DNA of 64,000 nt from Halomarinibacterium sp041392125. Its GTDB lineage: Bacteria > Bacteroidota > Bacteroidia > Flavobacteriales > Flavobacteriaceae. Below the pieces are notes generated by a model, which had not been told where the DNA came from, did not search any database, and worked only from the letters and a program-made list of their open reading frames with translations. Location: the NCBI GenBank assembly GCA_041392125.1, contig JAWKMR010000009.1, forward strand, positions 1-64,000. The letters are read 5' to 3'. Within the stretch, counting starts at the first letter, position 1. Each line of letters opens with the position of its first letter. Of this stretch, positions 26,503-34,903 are shown piece after piece. The position numbers and the translations under genes are program-made.

Positions 26503-27249
26503 CTATGTAAGCATACCCCCATCTACATTTAATACTTGTCCGGTTACATAGGCAGACAAGTCACTGGCTAGATATACACACGCATTGGCAATGTCTTCAG
26601 GAGTACCACCTCGTTTTAAAGGAATGGCATCGCGCCATCCTTGCACGGTAGCTTCATCTAATTTTCCGGTCATTTCGGTTTCTATAAAACCTGGGGCAAT
26701 GGCATTGCAACGAATATTTCGAGAGCCTAATTCTAATGCTACCGATTTGGTAAACCCAAGGATTCCGGCTTTGGAAGCAGCGTAGTTGGTTTGCCCTGCA
26801 TTTCCTTTAACGCCTACCACCGAACTCATATTAATGATGGAACCACTTCGCTGTTTAAGCATGGCGCGCTGTACAGCTTTAGTCATATTAAAAACAGATT
26901 TCAGGTTTACCTCAATTACTTTATCAAAATCTTCTTCAGAAATACGCATTAAAAGGTTATCTTTTGTAATACCTGCATTATTGATGAGAATATCGATAGA
27001 TCCAAAATCCTCTAAAACCTGTTCTGCTAATTTTTGAGATTCATCGTAGTTAGAAGCATCACTTTTATAGGCTTTTGCTTTTATTCCTTCTTTAGAAACT
27101 TCACTAGCCAGAGCTTCCGCAGCCTCAGCCGAAGAATTATATGTAAAAGCTACATTGGCACCATGTTTGGCAAAAATTTCTACAATACCTTTTCCAATAC
27201 CACGACTTCCACCCGTAATAATAGCTGTTTTTCCTTGCAATAATTTCAT
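26503..27249 (-). CDS. fabG: 3-oxoacyl-[acyl-carrier-protein] reductase
   Basis: 248 residues with TGGSRGIG at 12-19, NNAG, the catalytic serine in NMSSVVG and YAASKAG. The C-terminal IETEMTGKLDE and GGTPEDIANACVYLASDLSAYVTGQVLNVDGGM are classic FabG signatures. It uses NADPH to reduce the beta-ketoacyl-ACP in fatty acid elongation. It is first in the operon fabG, VWA protein, prohibitin-like protein, aroQ, driven by a -7 box at 27275-27282. Confidence 0.94.
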   Translation of the reverse strand: MKLLQGKTAIITGGSRGIGKGIVEIFAKHGANVAFTYNSSAEAAEALASEVSKEGIKAKAYKSDASNYDESQKLAEQVLEDFGSIDILINNAGITKDNLLMRISEEDFDKVIEVNLKSVFNMTKAVQRAMLKQRSGSIINMSSVVGVKGNAGQTNYAASKAGILGFTKSVALELGSRNIRCNAIAPGFIETEMTGKLDEATVQGWRDAIPLKRGGTPEDIANACVYLASDLSAYVTGQVLNVDGGMLT

Positions 27250-27274
27250 TGTGTTATTATTTTCTGTTGAGTTT

Positions 27275-27282
27275 CAAATATA
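27275..27282 (-). promoter_or_regulatory. -7 promoter box of the fabG operon
   Basis: TATATTTG on the minus strand lies 25 bases upstream of the fabG start. Confidence 0.68.
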
Positions 27283-27305
27283 GGAAAACGCTTCGGCTTT
27301 GTCAT

Positions 27306-27333
27306 AAAAAAAGCCTTGCTATTTGCAAGGCTC
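27306..27333 (-). terminator. Rho-independent terminator of sucD
   Basis: AGCCTTGC / GCAAGGCT, an 8-bp stem with a 5-base loop; on the minus strand it is followed by seven T's. It lies between sucD and the fabG promoter. Confidence 0.9.
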
Positions 27334-27353
27334 TTCAATTTATAAAAATGTAC

Positions 27354-28226
27354 TTATCCTAAAACTTCAGCTACTTTTTTTCCAATTTCGGCTGGGGAAT
27401 CCACCACGTGAATTCCACAGGCTCGCATAATTTTTTTCTTAGCTTGAGCAGTATCATCGCTCCCTCCTACTATGGCTCCGGCGTGCCCCATGGTACGACC
27501 AGCGGGAGCTGTTTCGCCGGCAATAAAGCCTACAATAGGCTTTTTACTTCCGCTGTTTTTATACCAATTTGCGGCATCGGCCTCCAATTGACCACCAATC
27601 TCACCAATCATTACCACGGCTTCTGTTTCCGGGTCATTAATTAACATTTCTACAGCTTCTTTGGTTGTGGTACCAATAATTGGATCTCCTCCAATACCAA
27701 TGGCGGTAGTAATCCCGAGACCTTGTTTCACCACTTGGTCTGCTGCTTCATAGGTAAGGGTTCCGGATTTTGAAACAATTCCCACTTTTCCTTTTTTGAA
27801 AACAAAACCAGGCATGATACCTACTTTGGCTTCTTCCGGAGTAATTACACCCGGACAGTTAGGACCAATGAGTCTACAGTCTCTATCTTTTACATAAGCC
27901 GAAGCTTTAATCATATCGGCTACAGGAATCCCTTCAGTAATAGTTATAATTACTTTAATGCCGGCTTCGGCAGCTTCCATAATAGCGTCTGCGGCAAAAG
28001 CGGGTGGCACAAAAATGATACTCGTATCTGCTCCTGCCTTAGCAACTGCCTCGGCAACAGTATTGAAAACGGGTCTATCAAGATGGGTTTGTCCTCCTTT
28101 TCCGGGAGTGACCCCTCCTACTACATTAGTTCCATATTCAATCATCTGACCTGCATGGAATGTTCCTTCACTGCCTGTAAAGCCTTGAACTATAATTTTT
28201 GAATTTTTATTGACTAAAACACTCAT
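27354..28226 (-). CDS. sucD: Succinate--CoA ligase [ADP-forming] subunit alpha
   Basis: 290 residues, full length. It has the CoA-binding Rossmann start (IIVQGFTGSEGTFHAGQM), the ligase domain with GPNCPGVI, and the phosphohistidine in MGHAGAIVGG (His248). It catalyses the substrate-level phosphorylation step of the TCA cycle with SucC. sucC is not adjacent, so the two subunit genes are split in this genome. It has its own promoter and terminator. Confidence 0.97.
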   Translation of the reverse strand: MSVLVNKNSKIIVQGFTGSEGTFHAGQMIEYGTNVVGGVTPGKGGQTHLDRPVFNTVAEAVAKAGADTSIIFVPPAFAADAIMEAAEAGIKVIITITEGIPVADMIKASAYVKDRDCRLIGPNCPGVITPEEAKVGIMPGFVFKKGKVGIVSKSGTLTYEAADQVVKQGLGITTAIGIGGDPIIGTTTKEAVEMLINDPETEAVVMIGEIGGQLEADAANWYKNSGSKKPIVGFIAGETAPAGRTMGHAGAIVGGSDDTAQAKKKIMRACGIHVVDSPAEIGKKVAEVLG

Positions 28227-28256
28227 GGCGTTATTTGCTTTTTATATTTTAAAGTG

Positions 28257-28264
28257 CAAAGGTA
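28257..28264 (-). promoter_or_regulatory. -7 promoter box of sucD
   Basis: TACCTTTG on the minus strand lies 30 bases upstream of the sucD start codon. Confidence 0.65.
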
Positions 28265-28291
28265 GTTTTTTGACTATTTTAAAAAAAGGAA

Positions 28292-28705
28292 TTACACCTT
28301 TACTTTATGGTAAGATTCGTTTGTATCGTCCTTATCTGTTACCGGCTGACTTACTTGATATCCTCGATACAATTTTTCATCCTTCACTTCCCAAATAGCA
28401 ATAAAGTGGGCTATTCCCAATTCTTCATCGGGGTTTTCAAAGGTTTTTACATAATACTTATACCGAATGGTCACATGGGTATCATCCTGAAGCAAATGAC
28501 TCACTTCCACTCGTAAACCGGTGTAGGTTTTTCTAATTTCATCAAAAAAGAGAACGATATCCTCATAATTTTTAATGGAAAGTCCGTCACTACTATTCCA
28601 AATGAGAACCAATTCCGGGTGGAAAAATTTTTTAAGAACAGATTTGTCTTTCAGGATATTCGAGAGGTAGAAATTACGAACAATCTCTTTGGCGGTCTTA
28701 CTCAT
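28292..28705 (-). CDS. NTF2/SnoaL-like domain protein
   Basis: A 137-residue protein with the pattern of the NTF2-like cone fold: an N-terminal helix pair (AKEIVRNFYLSNILKDKSVLKKFFHPELVLIW-like start), a conserved acidic helix, and strands DTHVTIRYKYYVKTF and HFIAIWEVKDEKLYRGYQVSQP. The fold serves both enzymes and ligand-binding proteins, and no catalytic set is identifiable. The start overlaps the upstream LpxD paralogue by 4 bases (ATGA), so the two are translationally coupled; a link to that acyltransferase is inference. Confidence 0.78.
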   Translation of the reverse strand: MSKTAKEIVRNFYLSNILKDKSVLKKFFHPELVLIWNSSDGLSIKNYEDIVLFFDEIRKTYTGLRVEVSHLLQDDTHVTIRYKYYVKTFENPDEELGIAHFIAIWEVKDEKLYRGYQVSQPVTDKDDTNESYHKVKV

Positions 28706-29640
28706 GTTAATTTATCAAGTTTTTCAATAATGTCCGGTATTAATCGAATAGAGGCAATTTCTTTGTATTTTTTTCGGAATTCATCAGCTGGTGTTCCAAA
28801 ATACGATTTATTGGCTTCCAACGATTTGCTTACACCACTTTGTGCCGAAATAATAGCTTTTTCACCAATGGTAATACCGCTTGTAATTCCAACCTGTCCC
28901 CAGATTGTTACAAAATCTTCAATAAGTACACATCCGGCAATACCCACTTGGGAGGCAATTAAACAGCGTTTCCCTATGACTGAATCATGGCCAACATGTA
29001 CTTGGTTGTCAATTTTGGTTCCTTCACCAATAATAGTAGAAGCACTAACCCCTTTGTCTATGGTACACAGTGCTCCAATATCTACATTATCCGCTATTAC
29101 AACATTCCCTCCACTAATTAATTTGTCAAACTTTTCGGGACGGTTTTTATAGTAAAAAGCGTCTGCTCCCAAAACCGTTCCTGCGTGGATTGTTACATTA
29201 TTACCAATTACCGTATGATCGTAAATAATGACATTAGGATGAATAAGACAATCATCCCCGATACTTACATGATTTCCTATAAATACATTGGGTTGAATGA
29301 CGGTGTTTTTACCAATCTTGGCAGAGTCTGCAATAACGGCTCTTGCTTGTTCAAAAGGGCGGAAATACTCTGTTAATTTGTTGAAATCACGAAAAGGATC
29401 TTCTGAAATTAACAATGCTTTCCCCTTTGGGCAATCCACTTCTTTATTAATAAGGATAATGGTTGCTAATGACTGAAGTGCTTTATCGTAATATTTAGGG
29501 TGATCCACAAACACAATATCCCCGGGCTGTACCACGTGTATTTCATTCATTCCCAACACTGGAAAATCTGCATCCCCTTTGTAATCACAGTCAATGATAC
29601 GAGCAATGTTTTCTAGGGTTTGTGGTTTTGAAAATTTCAT
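28702..29640 (-). CDS. LpxD-like UDP-3-O-acylglucosamine N-acyltransferase paralogue
   Basis: 312 residues from the ATG at 29640; an upstream in-frame ATG at 29682 lies in front of the promoter box and was rejected. It has an N-terminal uridine-binding-like domain, a left-handed beta-helix of hexapeptide repeats (about 103-270) and a C-terminal helix. The catalytic His of LpxD is retained (His218 in QVHVGHDSVIG). The motif that is DGFGF in the main LpxD at 32496 is changed to DAFYY (160-164). In LpxD this loop helps hold the nucleotide sugar, so a different substrate or acyl donor is possible. Confidence 0.82.
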   Translation of the reverse strand: MKFSKPQTLENIARIIDCDYKGDADFPVLGMNEIHVVQPGDIVFVDHPKYYDKALQSLATIILINKEVDCPKGKALLISEDPFRDFNKLTEYFRPFEQARAVIADSAKIGKNTVIQPNVFIGNHVSIGDDCLIHPNVIIYDHTVIGNNVTIHAGTVLGADAFYYKNRPEKFDKLISGGNVVIADNVDIGALCTIDKGVSASTIIGEGTKIDNQVHVGHDSVIGKRCLIASQVGIAGCVLIEDFVTIWGQVGITSGITIGEKAIISAQSGVSKSLEANKSYFGTPADEFRKKYKEIASIRLIPDIIEKLDKLT

Positions 29641-29657
29641 CTGAAAATTTTGAATAC

Positions 29658-29665
29658 CAAATATA
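29658..29665 (-). promoter_or_regulatory. -7 promoter box of the LpxD-paralogue operon
   Basis: TATATTTG on the minus strand lies 17 bases upstream of the ATG at 29640. It directly abuts the T tract of the efp terminator. Confidence 0.68.
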
Positions 29666-29702
29666 AAAAAATCCCACCGCAAAAAAGATTGGGATGGGAT
29701 TT
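29665..29702 (-). terminator. Rho-independent terminator of the lipid A / efp operon
   Basis: On the minus strand a stem AAATCCCA(T)CC / GGTGGGATTT with one bulged base and a 13-base loop is followed by T's that run straight into the next promoter's -7 box. Confidence 0.75.
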
Positions 29703-29721
29703 ATATTTTAACGCTGAAAAA

Positions 29722-30288
29722 TTAGTCTTTCATTCGTTCTTGGTACTGCCCTTTTTCTGTGTCGATTCGTATTTTATCGCCTTCGTTAATAAACAAAGGA
29801 ACATTGACTTGTGCTCCAGTTTCAACGGTAGCGGGTTTTGTAGCATTGGTTGCGGTATTTCCTCTTACACCCGGTTCGGTAGCCGTTACTTCAAGAATTA
29901 CATGAGCAGGCATTTCAACTGAAAGTGGCATTTGGTCTTCCGCATTAATAATTACGGTAACGACTTCTCCTTCTTTCAATAAATCGGGTCTATCGAGTGC
30001 GCCTTCTTGCAATTGTATTTGAGAGTAATCTTCGGTATTCATAAAATGATAGGTGCTTCCTTCATTATATAAATACTGAAATTTATGTGTCTCCACACGA
30101 ACGTCTTCAATTTTGTGCCCTGAGGAAAAGGTATTATCTATTACTTTTCCTGAGGTAACACTTTTCAACTTAGTTCTTACAAAAGCAGGACCTTTTCCCG
30201 GTTTTACGTGTAAAAATTCAATGATTTTGTAAATGTCATGATTGTATCGAATGCACAATCCTTTTCTAATATCTGATGTACTCGCCAT
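29722..30288 (-). CDS. efp: Elongation factor P
   Basis: 188 residues with the three EF-P beta domains. The tip loop KPGKGPA carries Lys32, the residue modified in many bacteria; a lysine here fits the EpmA-type or unmodified classes and excludes the arginine type. It relieves ribosome stalling at polyproline. It is the last gene of the operon lpxD, lpxC-fabZ, lpxA, efp (26-base gap from lpxA), with a terminator about 20 bases after its stop. Confidence 0.97.
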   Translation of the reverse strand: MASTSDIRKGLCIRYNHDIYKIIEFLHVKPGKGPAFVRTKLKSVTSGKVIDNTFSSGHKIEDVRVETHKFQYLYNEGSTYHFMNTEDYSQIQLQEGALDRPDLLKEGEVVTVIINAEDQMPLSVEMPAHVILEVTATEPGVRGNTATNATKPATVETGAQVNVPLFINEGDKIRIDTEKGQYQERMKD

Positions 30289-30314
30289 TTTATGATTTAT
30301 AAGTAATGAATGAT

Positions 30315-31097
30315 TTAATTCTGAAAATACCCTTTCATGATTCCACGTTTTGAGTTTTTTATGAATTGGAGGATTTCATCTCGTTCGGGAGTTGCTTCCA
30401 TTTCGGCTTCAATAATTTGAGAAGCTTGGGTATTGTTATAATTCTTTTGATAAAGTATTCTATAAATATTTTGAATCTCGCTTATTTTCCCGGGATCGAA
30501 ACCTCTTCTGCGTAATCCAATAGAGTTAATTCCAACATAAGAAAGAGGCTCTCTTGCCGCTTTTACATAAGGGGGTACATCTTTTCTTACGAGAGATCCT
30601 CCGGTAACAAAAGCGTGGCTTCCAACCATACAAAATTGATGCACGGCGGTCATTCCGGCCAAAACTACATAATCTCCTACGGTAATATGCCCTGCCAAAG
30701 TACTGTTATTGGAAAAAATACAGTAATCACCCACAATACAATCGTGTGCGATATGGCAATAAGCCATAATTAAACAATTATTTCCAACTACGGTTTTTCC
30801 TCGGTCTACAGTACCTCTATTGATGGTAACATATTCTCTAATGGTTGTATTATCACCAATCTCTGCTGTGGTTTCTTCATCCTGAAATTTTAAATCCTGC
30901 GGAATGGCAGAAATTACAGCACCGGGAAAAATGTTGCAATTTTTACCAATTCTTGCTCCTTCCATAATGGTAACATTAGAGCCTATCCAGGTTCCTTCAC
31001 CAATAACTACATTGTTATGAATGGTAGTGAAGGGTTCTATCACCACATTTTTGGCAATTTTTGCCCCGGGATGTACGTATGCTAAGGGTTGATTCAT
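30315..31097 (-). CDS. lpxA: Acyl-ACP--UDP-N-acetylglucosamine O-acyltransferase
   Basis: 260 residues: a hexapeptide left-handed beta-helix (about 3-190) and a C-terminal helical domain. Catalytic His118 lies in CHIAHDCIVG, with FSNNSTLAGHITVGD and IGLRRRGF downstream as in E. coli LpxA. It transfers a 3-hydroxyacyl chain to the 3-OH of UDP-GlcNAc, the first step of lipid A synthesis, in the cytoplasm. Its start overlaps the stop of lpxC-fabZ (ATGA). Confidence 0.97.
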   Translation of the reverse strand: MNQPLAYVHPGAKIAKNVVIEPFTTIHNNVVIGEGTWIGSNVTIMEGARIGKNCNIFPGAVISAIPQDLKFQDEETTAEIGDNTTIREYVTINRGTVDRGKTVVGNNCLIMAYCHIAHDCIVGDYCIFSNNSTLAGHITVGDYVVLAGMTAVHQFCMVGSHAFVTGGSLVRKDVPPYVKAAREPLSYVGINSIGLRRRGFDPGKISEIQNIYRILYQKNYNNTQASQIIEAEMEATPERDEILQFIKNSKRGIMKGYFQN

Positions 31098-32491
31098 TCG
31101 ATATTTTTTGTTTTAACAATTTGCGCCATAATTTCAGCCTCTGAAACAAGTTTTCCGTTAGCATATGCACGACCTATCATTTGACATAGCCCCCTTCGAA
31201 TAGGAGCAACTAGATCTAATTTAAAAATTAATGTATCGCCGGGGACAACTTGCTGTTTATATCTGACATTGTCTATTTTAAGCAGGTAAGTGAGATAATT
31301 TTCCGGATCTGGAACAGTACTTAAAACTAAAATACCTCCTGTTTGAGCCATCGCTTCTATTTGTAAAACCCCAGGCATTACAGGAGCACCCGGAAAATGC
31401 CCCACAAAAAAAGGCTCATTCATGGTGACATTCTTTATTCCAATAACATGGTTTTCAGAAAGTTCTAAAATTTTATCAACCAATAAAAAAGGAGGTCGAT
31501 GAGGCAACATTGCCATAATTTGGTTAATATCCTTTACGGGGGTTGCATTCAAATCTACTTTCGGGATATAATTACGCTTTTCATTTTTAATGATTTTTGA
31601 AAGCTTTTTTGCAAACTGTGTATTTACATAGTGTCCCGGCTTATTGGCTATCACTTTTCCCTTTATTCGGGTACCAACTAAAGCTAAATCTCCAATAACG
31701 TCTAGCAGTTTGTGTCTAGCGGCTTCATTGGGATGATGCAATGTTAGGTTATCTAATATTCCATTCGGTTTTACTGAGATTTTATCTTTTTTAAAGGCAT
31801 GGCGAAGCTTTTCCATGGTTTGCTGGGAAAGCTCTTTATCCACATAAACAATTGCATTGTTTAAATCTCCACCTTTTATGAGGCCATGTTCCAAGAGCAT
31901 TTCAATTTCGTGGAGAAAACTAAACGTTCTGGAATCCGCTATTTCATCTTTAAAATCAGAAATGTGTTTTAAAGAAGCATTTTGAGTTCCTAAAATCTTG
32001 GTTCCAAAATCGACCATTGTGGTTACCTGATACTCGTTGGCAGGAATAACAGTAATTTCACTTCCGGATTCTTCATCCAAAAAGGAGATAACTTCTTCCA
32101 CTACAAACTCCTCTCTTTCGGCATCTTGTTCGGTAATCCCAGCCTTTTCAATTGCCTCTACAAAATATTTTGAAGAACCATCCATAATAGGAGGTTCGGA
32201 GGCGTTTAATTCAATAATGCAATTATCTACTTCCATTCCAACCAAAGCAGCCAAAACATGCTCTGAGGTTTGGATTTTAACTCCCAATTTTTCAAGGTTG
32301 GTACCTCGTTGAGTATTCACTACATAGTTCGCATCTGCTTCAATTACAGGATGTCCTTCAAGATCAACCCTAACAAAAGCGTACCCATAATTTTGTGCAG
32401 CAGGCTTAAACGTAATAGTTACTTCTTTTCCGGTATGCAACCCTACTCCGGTTAGCGAAATTTCTTTATTTATAGTACGTTGTTTTGCCAT
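31094..32491 (-). CDS. lpxC-fabZ: Bifunctional UDP-3-O-acyl-N-acetylglucosamine deacetylase / 3-hydroxyacyl-ACP dehydratase
   Basis: 465 residues, a fusion found throughout Bacteroidota. Residues 1-310 are LpxC: Glu77/His78 in TSEHVLAAL, zinc ligands His260 and Asp264 in EAARHKLLDVIGD, and His287. Residues 320-465 are FabZ: HRPPFLLVD, then His365 in VGHFPGAPVMPGV and Glu379 as the dehydratase pair. LpxC commits UDP-acyl-GlcNAc to lipid A; FabZ feeds fatty acid synthesis from the same 3-hydroxyacyl-ACP pool, so the fusion couples the two branches. It lies between lpxD and lpxA in the operon. Confidence 0.98.
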   Translation of the reverse strand: MAKQRTINKEISLTGVGLHTGKEVTITFKPAAQNYGYAFVRVDLEGHPVIEADANYVVNTQRGTNLEKLGVKIQTSEHVLAALVGMEVDNCIIELNASEPPIMDGSSKYFVEAIEKAGITEQDAEREEFVVEEVISFLDEESGSEITVIPANEYQVTTMVDFGTKILGTQNASLKHISDFKDEIADSRTFSFLHEIEMLLEHGLIKGGDLNNAIVYVDKELSQQTMEKLRHAFKKDKISVKPNGILDNLTLHHPNEAARHKLLDVIGDLALVGTRIKGKVIANKPGHYVNTQFAKKLSKIIKNEKRNYIPKVDLNATPVKDINQIMAMLPHRPPFLLVDKILELSENHVIGIKNVTMNEPFFVGHFPGAPVMPGVLQIEAMAQTGGILVLSTVPDPENYLTYLLKIDNVRYKQQVVPGDTLIFKLDLVAPIRRGLCQMIGRAYANGKLVSEAEIMAQIVKTKNIE

Positions 32492-32495
32492 GAGG

Positions 32496-33521
32496 TTATT
32501 CTTTTTCTAATTTTTTCTCAAAAGAATGAATTCGCTCCACAATTTTGGGAAGGTTTTTAAAATGAACATAACTTTTATTATAATCGCCATAATTTAATGC
32601 CGGAGATCCTTGCAACACTTCATTATCTTTTACATTACGTCCAATGCCACTTTGTGCTTGAATACGAACATTGTTCCCAATAGTAATGTGTCCCACAATA
32701 CCCACTTGTCCACCGATCATACAATTTTCACCAATTTTAGTGGACCCAGCAATGCCCGTTTGCGCTGCGATTACAGTATTTTTACCGATTTCTACATTAT
32801 GTGCAATTTGAATTTGATTATCAAGTTTTACCCCTTTTCGAAGAATTGTTGAACCTAAGGTAGCTCTATCAATGGTTGTTCCTGCGCCAATATCTACATT
32901 GTCTTCAATAATAACATTCCCGGTTTGAGGCACTTTAATATACTCGCCTTTTTCATTGGGAGAAAAACCAAATCCGTCGGCACCTATAATGGCGCCACTA
33001 TGAATTACAGAGTTATTACCAATGCTTGTTTCAGAATATATTTTTGCTCCGGCAAAAACAATAACATGATTACCTAACGTAACATTATCACCAATATATA
33101 CATTAGGGTAAATTTTCACATTGTCTCCAATTTTCACATTATCACCAATGTACACAAAAGCCCCGATATAAATATTTTCACCGTAAGCGGCTGTTTCCGA
33201 AATATAAACAGGTTGTTCTACCCCTGTTTTATTCATTTTAACTTGGTTGTAATATTCTAAGAGTTTTGAGAAAGATTTATAGGCATCCTCCACTCGAATA
33301 AGGGTTGTTTTAATAGGATTTTCAACCACAAAATCATTACTTACAATCGTAATTGAAGCTTGTGTGGTATAGATAAATGGTTTGTATTTAGGGTTTGCCA
33401 AAAAAGTAAGGCTCCCTTGGGTTCCTTCTTCAATTTTTGCAAGTTTTGAAACCTCAACATCCCCATCTCCTTCTACGGTTCCTTCCAAAATGCCTGCTAT
33501 TTGGTTGGCTGTAAAGTTCAT
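32496..33521 (-). CDS. lpxD: UDP-3-O-(3-hydroxyacyl)glucosamine N-acyltransferase
   Basis: 341 residues. It has the N-terminal domain (1-100), a hexapeptide beta-helix (about 105-315), the ADGFGF nucleotide-sugar loop at 181-186, catalytic His241 in IQIAHNVEIG and a C-terminal helix. It adds the second 3-hydroxyacyl chain in lipid A synthesis. It heads the operon lpxD, lpxC-fabZ, lpxA, efp with a 4-base gap to lpxC. A divergent paralogue lies at 28702-29640. Confidence 0.97.
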   Translation of the reverse strand: MNFTANQIAGILEGTVEGDGDVEVSKLAKIEEGTQGSLTFLANPKYKPFIYTTQASITIVSNDFVVENPIKTTLIRVEDAYKSFSKLLEYYNQVKMNKTGVEQPVYISETAAYGENIYIGAFVYIGDNVKIGDNVKIYPNVYIGDNVTLGNHVIVFAGAKIYSETSIGNNSVIHSGAIIGADGFGFSPNEKGEYIKVPQTGNVIIEDNVDIGAGTTIDRATLGSTILRKGVKLDNQIQIAHNVEIGKNTVIAAQTGIAGSTKIGENCMIGGQVGIVGHITIGNNVRIQAQSGIGRNVKDNEVLQGSPALNYGDYNKSYVHFKNLPKIVERIHSFEKKLEKE

Positions 33522-33538
33522 TTTTATGAATATGAGTG

Positions 33539-33546
33539 CAAATATA
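33539..33546 (-). promoter_or_regulatory. -7 promoter box of the lipid A operon
   Basis: TATATTTG on the minus strand lies 17 bases upstream of the lpxD start. It follows a T-rich stretch just after the HD-protein stop. Confidence 0.68.
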
Positions 33547-33558
33547 AAAAAAGCCGTG

Positions 33559-34785
33559 TTAATCTATCTTAGGATAACACAGATAATGTTTTACTACTGT
33601 TTTTGAAAGTGCCTCAATATTAAGTTGGTCACTTGCTTTTGCTACGTCCTTCAGCTTCCCATTCTTTTTTAAAAGAAAAATATTTTCTTTGTCCATTCGG
33701 TAGGCTTGATTAGATATTTCGCCGGTAAACACAAAATAAGATGCTTCTTCTTCAGAAAGGTTGTGTTTATCCATGTATTCTATTTTTTTTTCCTTTAATT
33801 TTTCTTCGGAAAAAGGCTGATTGCTAATTTTAATTTTTAAAAGTTTTCTATACAATAGCATTTTAGAAATACTTGATAAAACAACATCTTGGTGATGTTC
33901 CCAAGCTTTTAATGCGGCTAAAATATCGGTATCATCCAGTCTTGCAAATATGGCAAGTGTTTCGGAAGAAAAATCTGTTTTACAAAATTTCTTATTCAGG
34001 AAATACGAAAGTGCTTCACTTGCAGGTAAATTTTCCCCTCTCATGGAGAGATACTTAGCTCTTTTCAAAACACCCAATACTAATTGCTCCGCTGCAAGTG
34101 ATGTTTTATGCAAATATACCTGCCAGTACATAAATCGTCTTGCTACAATAAATTTTTCAACCGAGTAAATCCCCTTTTCTTCCACCACAAGTGAGTCGTT
34201 ATGAACATCTAACATGGCTATAAGTCGCTGCGAACTTACATTCCCTTCAGTAACACCAGTATAAAAACTATCCCTTCGCAAATAATCTAATCGATCCATA
34301 TCTAACTGACCTGAAACTAATTGATACATAAACTTTCGAGGGCATTCCTTTTTAAAAATTTTAATGGCTCCTTCCAATTTTCCATCAAATTCTTCATTGA
34401 GAAGATTCATAAAAAGGAAGGAAAGTTCTTCATGACTAATGCCTTCAACAATACTATTTTCTAACGCATGAGAAAAAGGGCCATGGCCAATATCATGTAA
34501 TAAAATGGCTATATATAGATCTTGCGCTTCTATTTCTGAAATTTCAACCCCCTTTGATCGCAGCACTTGAATCGCCCGCTGCATTAAAAACATGGCTCCT
34601 AAAGCGTGATGAAATCTTGTATGATGGGCTCCCGGATAAACAAGGTAAGACATCCCCATTTGTGAAATTCTTCGCAATCGCTGAAAATAAGGATGCTCTA
34701 TAAGATTGTAAACCAATTCACTAGGAATTGTGATAAAACCGTAAATAGGGTCGTTAACAATTTTAAGTTTGTTGTTTCTTATCAA
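33559..34785 (-). CDS. HD-domain phosphohydrolase (dNTPase-like)
   Basis: 408 residues. The metal-binding HD signature is intact: His59/60 in HTRFHHALG, His97-Asp98 in LLHDIGHGPFSHALEN, and a later Asp in QLDMDRLDYLRRDSFYTGV. This arrangement marks the dGTPase/SAMHD1-like branch of HD hydrolases, so dNTP or nucleotide hydrolysis is likely, but the substrate is unproven. It is immediately upstream of the lipid A operon, which has its own promoter. Confidence 0.9.
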   Translation of the reverse strand: MIRNNKLKIVNDPIYGFITIPSELVYNLIEHPYFQRLRRISQMGMSYLVYPGAHHTRFHHALGAMFLMQRAIQVLRSKGVEISEIEAQDLYIAILLHDIGHGPFSHALENSIVEGISHEELSFLFMNLLNEEFDGKLEGAIKIFKKECPRKFMYQLVSGQLDMDRLDYLRRDSFYTGVTEGNVSSQRLIAMLDVHNDSLVVEEKGIYSVEKFIVARRFMYWQVYLHKTSLAAEQLVLGVLKRAKYLSMRGENLPASEALSYFLNKKFCKTDFSSETLAIFARLDDTDILAALKAWEHHQDVVLSSISKMLLYRKLLKIKISNQPFSEEKLKEKKIEYMDKHNLSEEEASYFVFTGEISNQAYRMDKENIFLLKKNGKLKDVAKASDQLNIEALSKTVVKHYLCYPKID

Positions 34786-34903
34786 ATTTTAACTTTAAAT
34801 TAATAGTACTACCTTCGTTTTAAAATACTACAATACCATTTTTGTTGTTATATAGATGAACAAGCGGAATCTGTAACAAACAAAACTTCACAAATATACA
34901 TAT

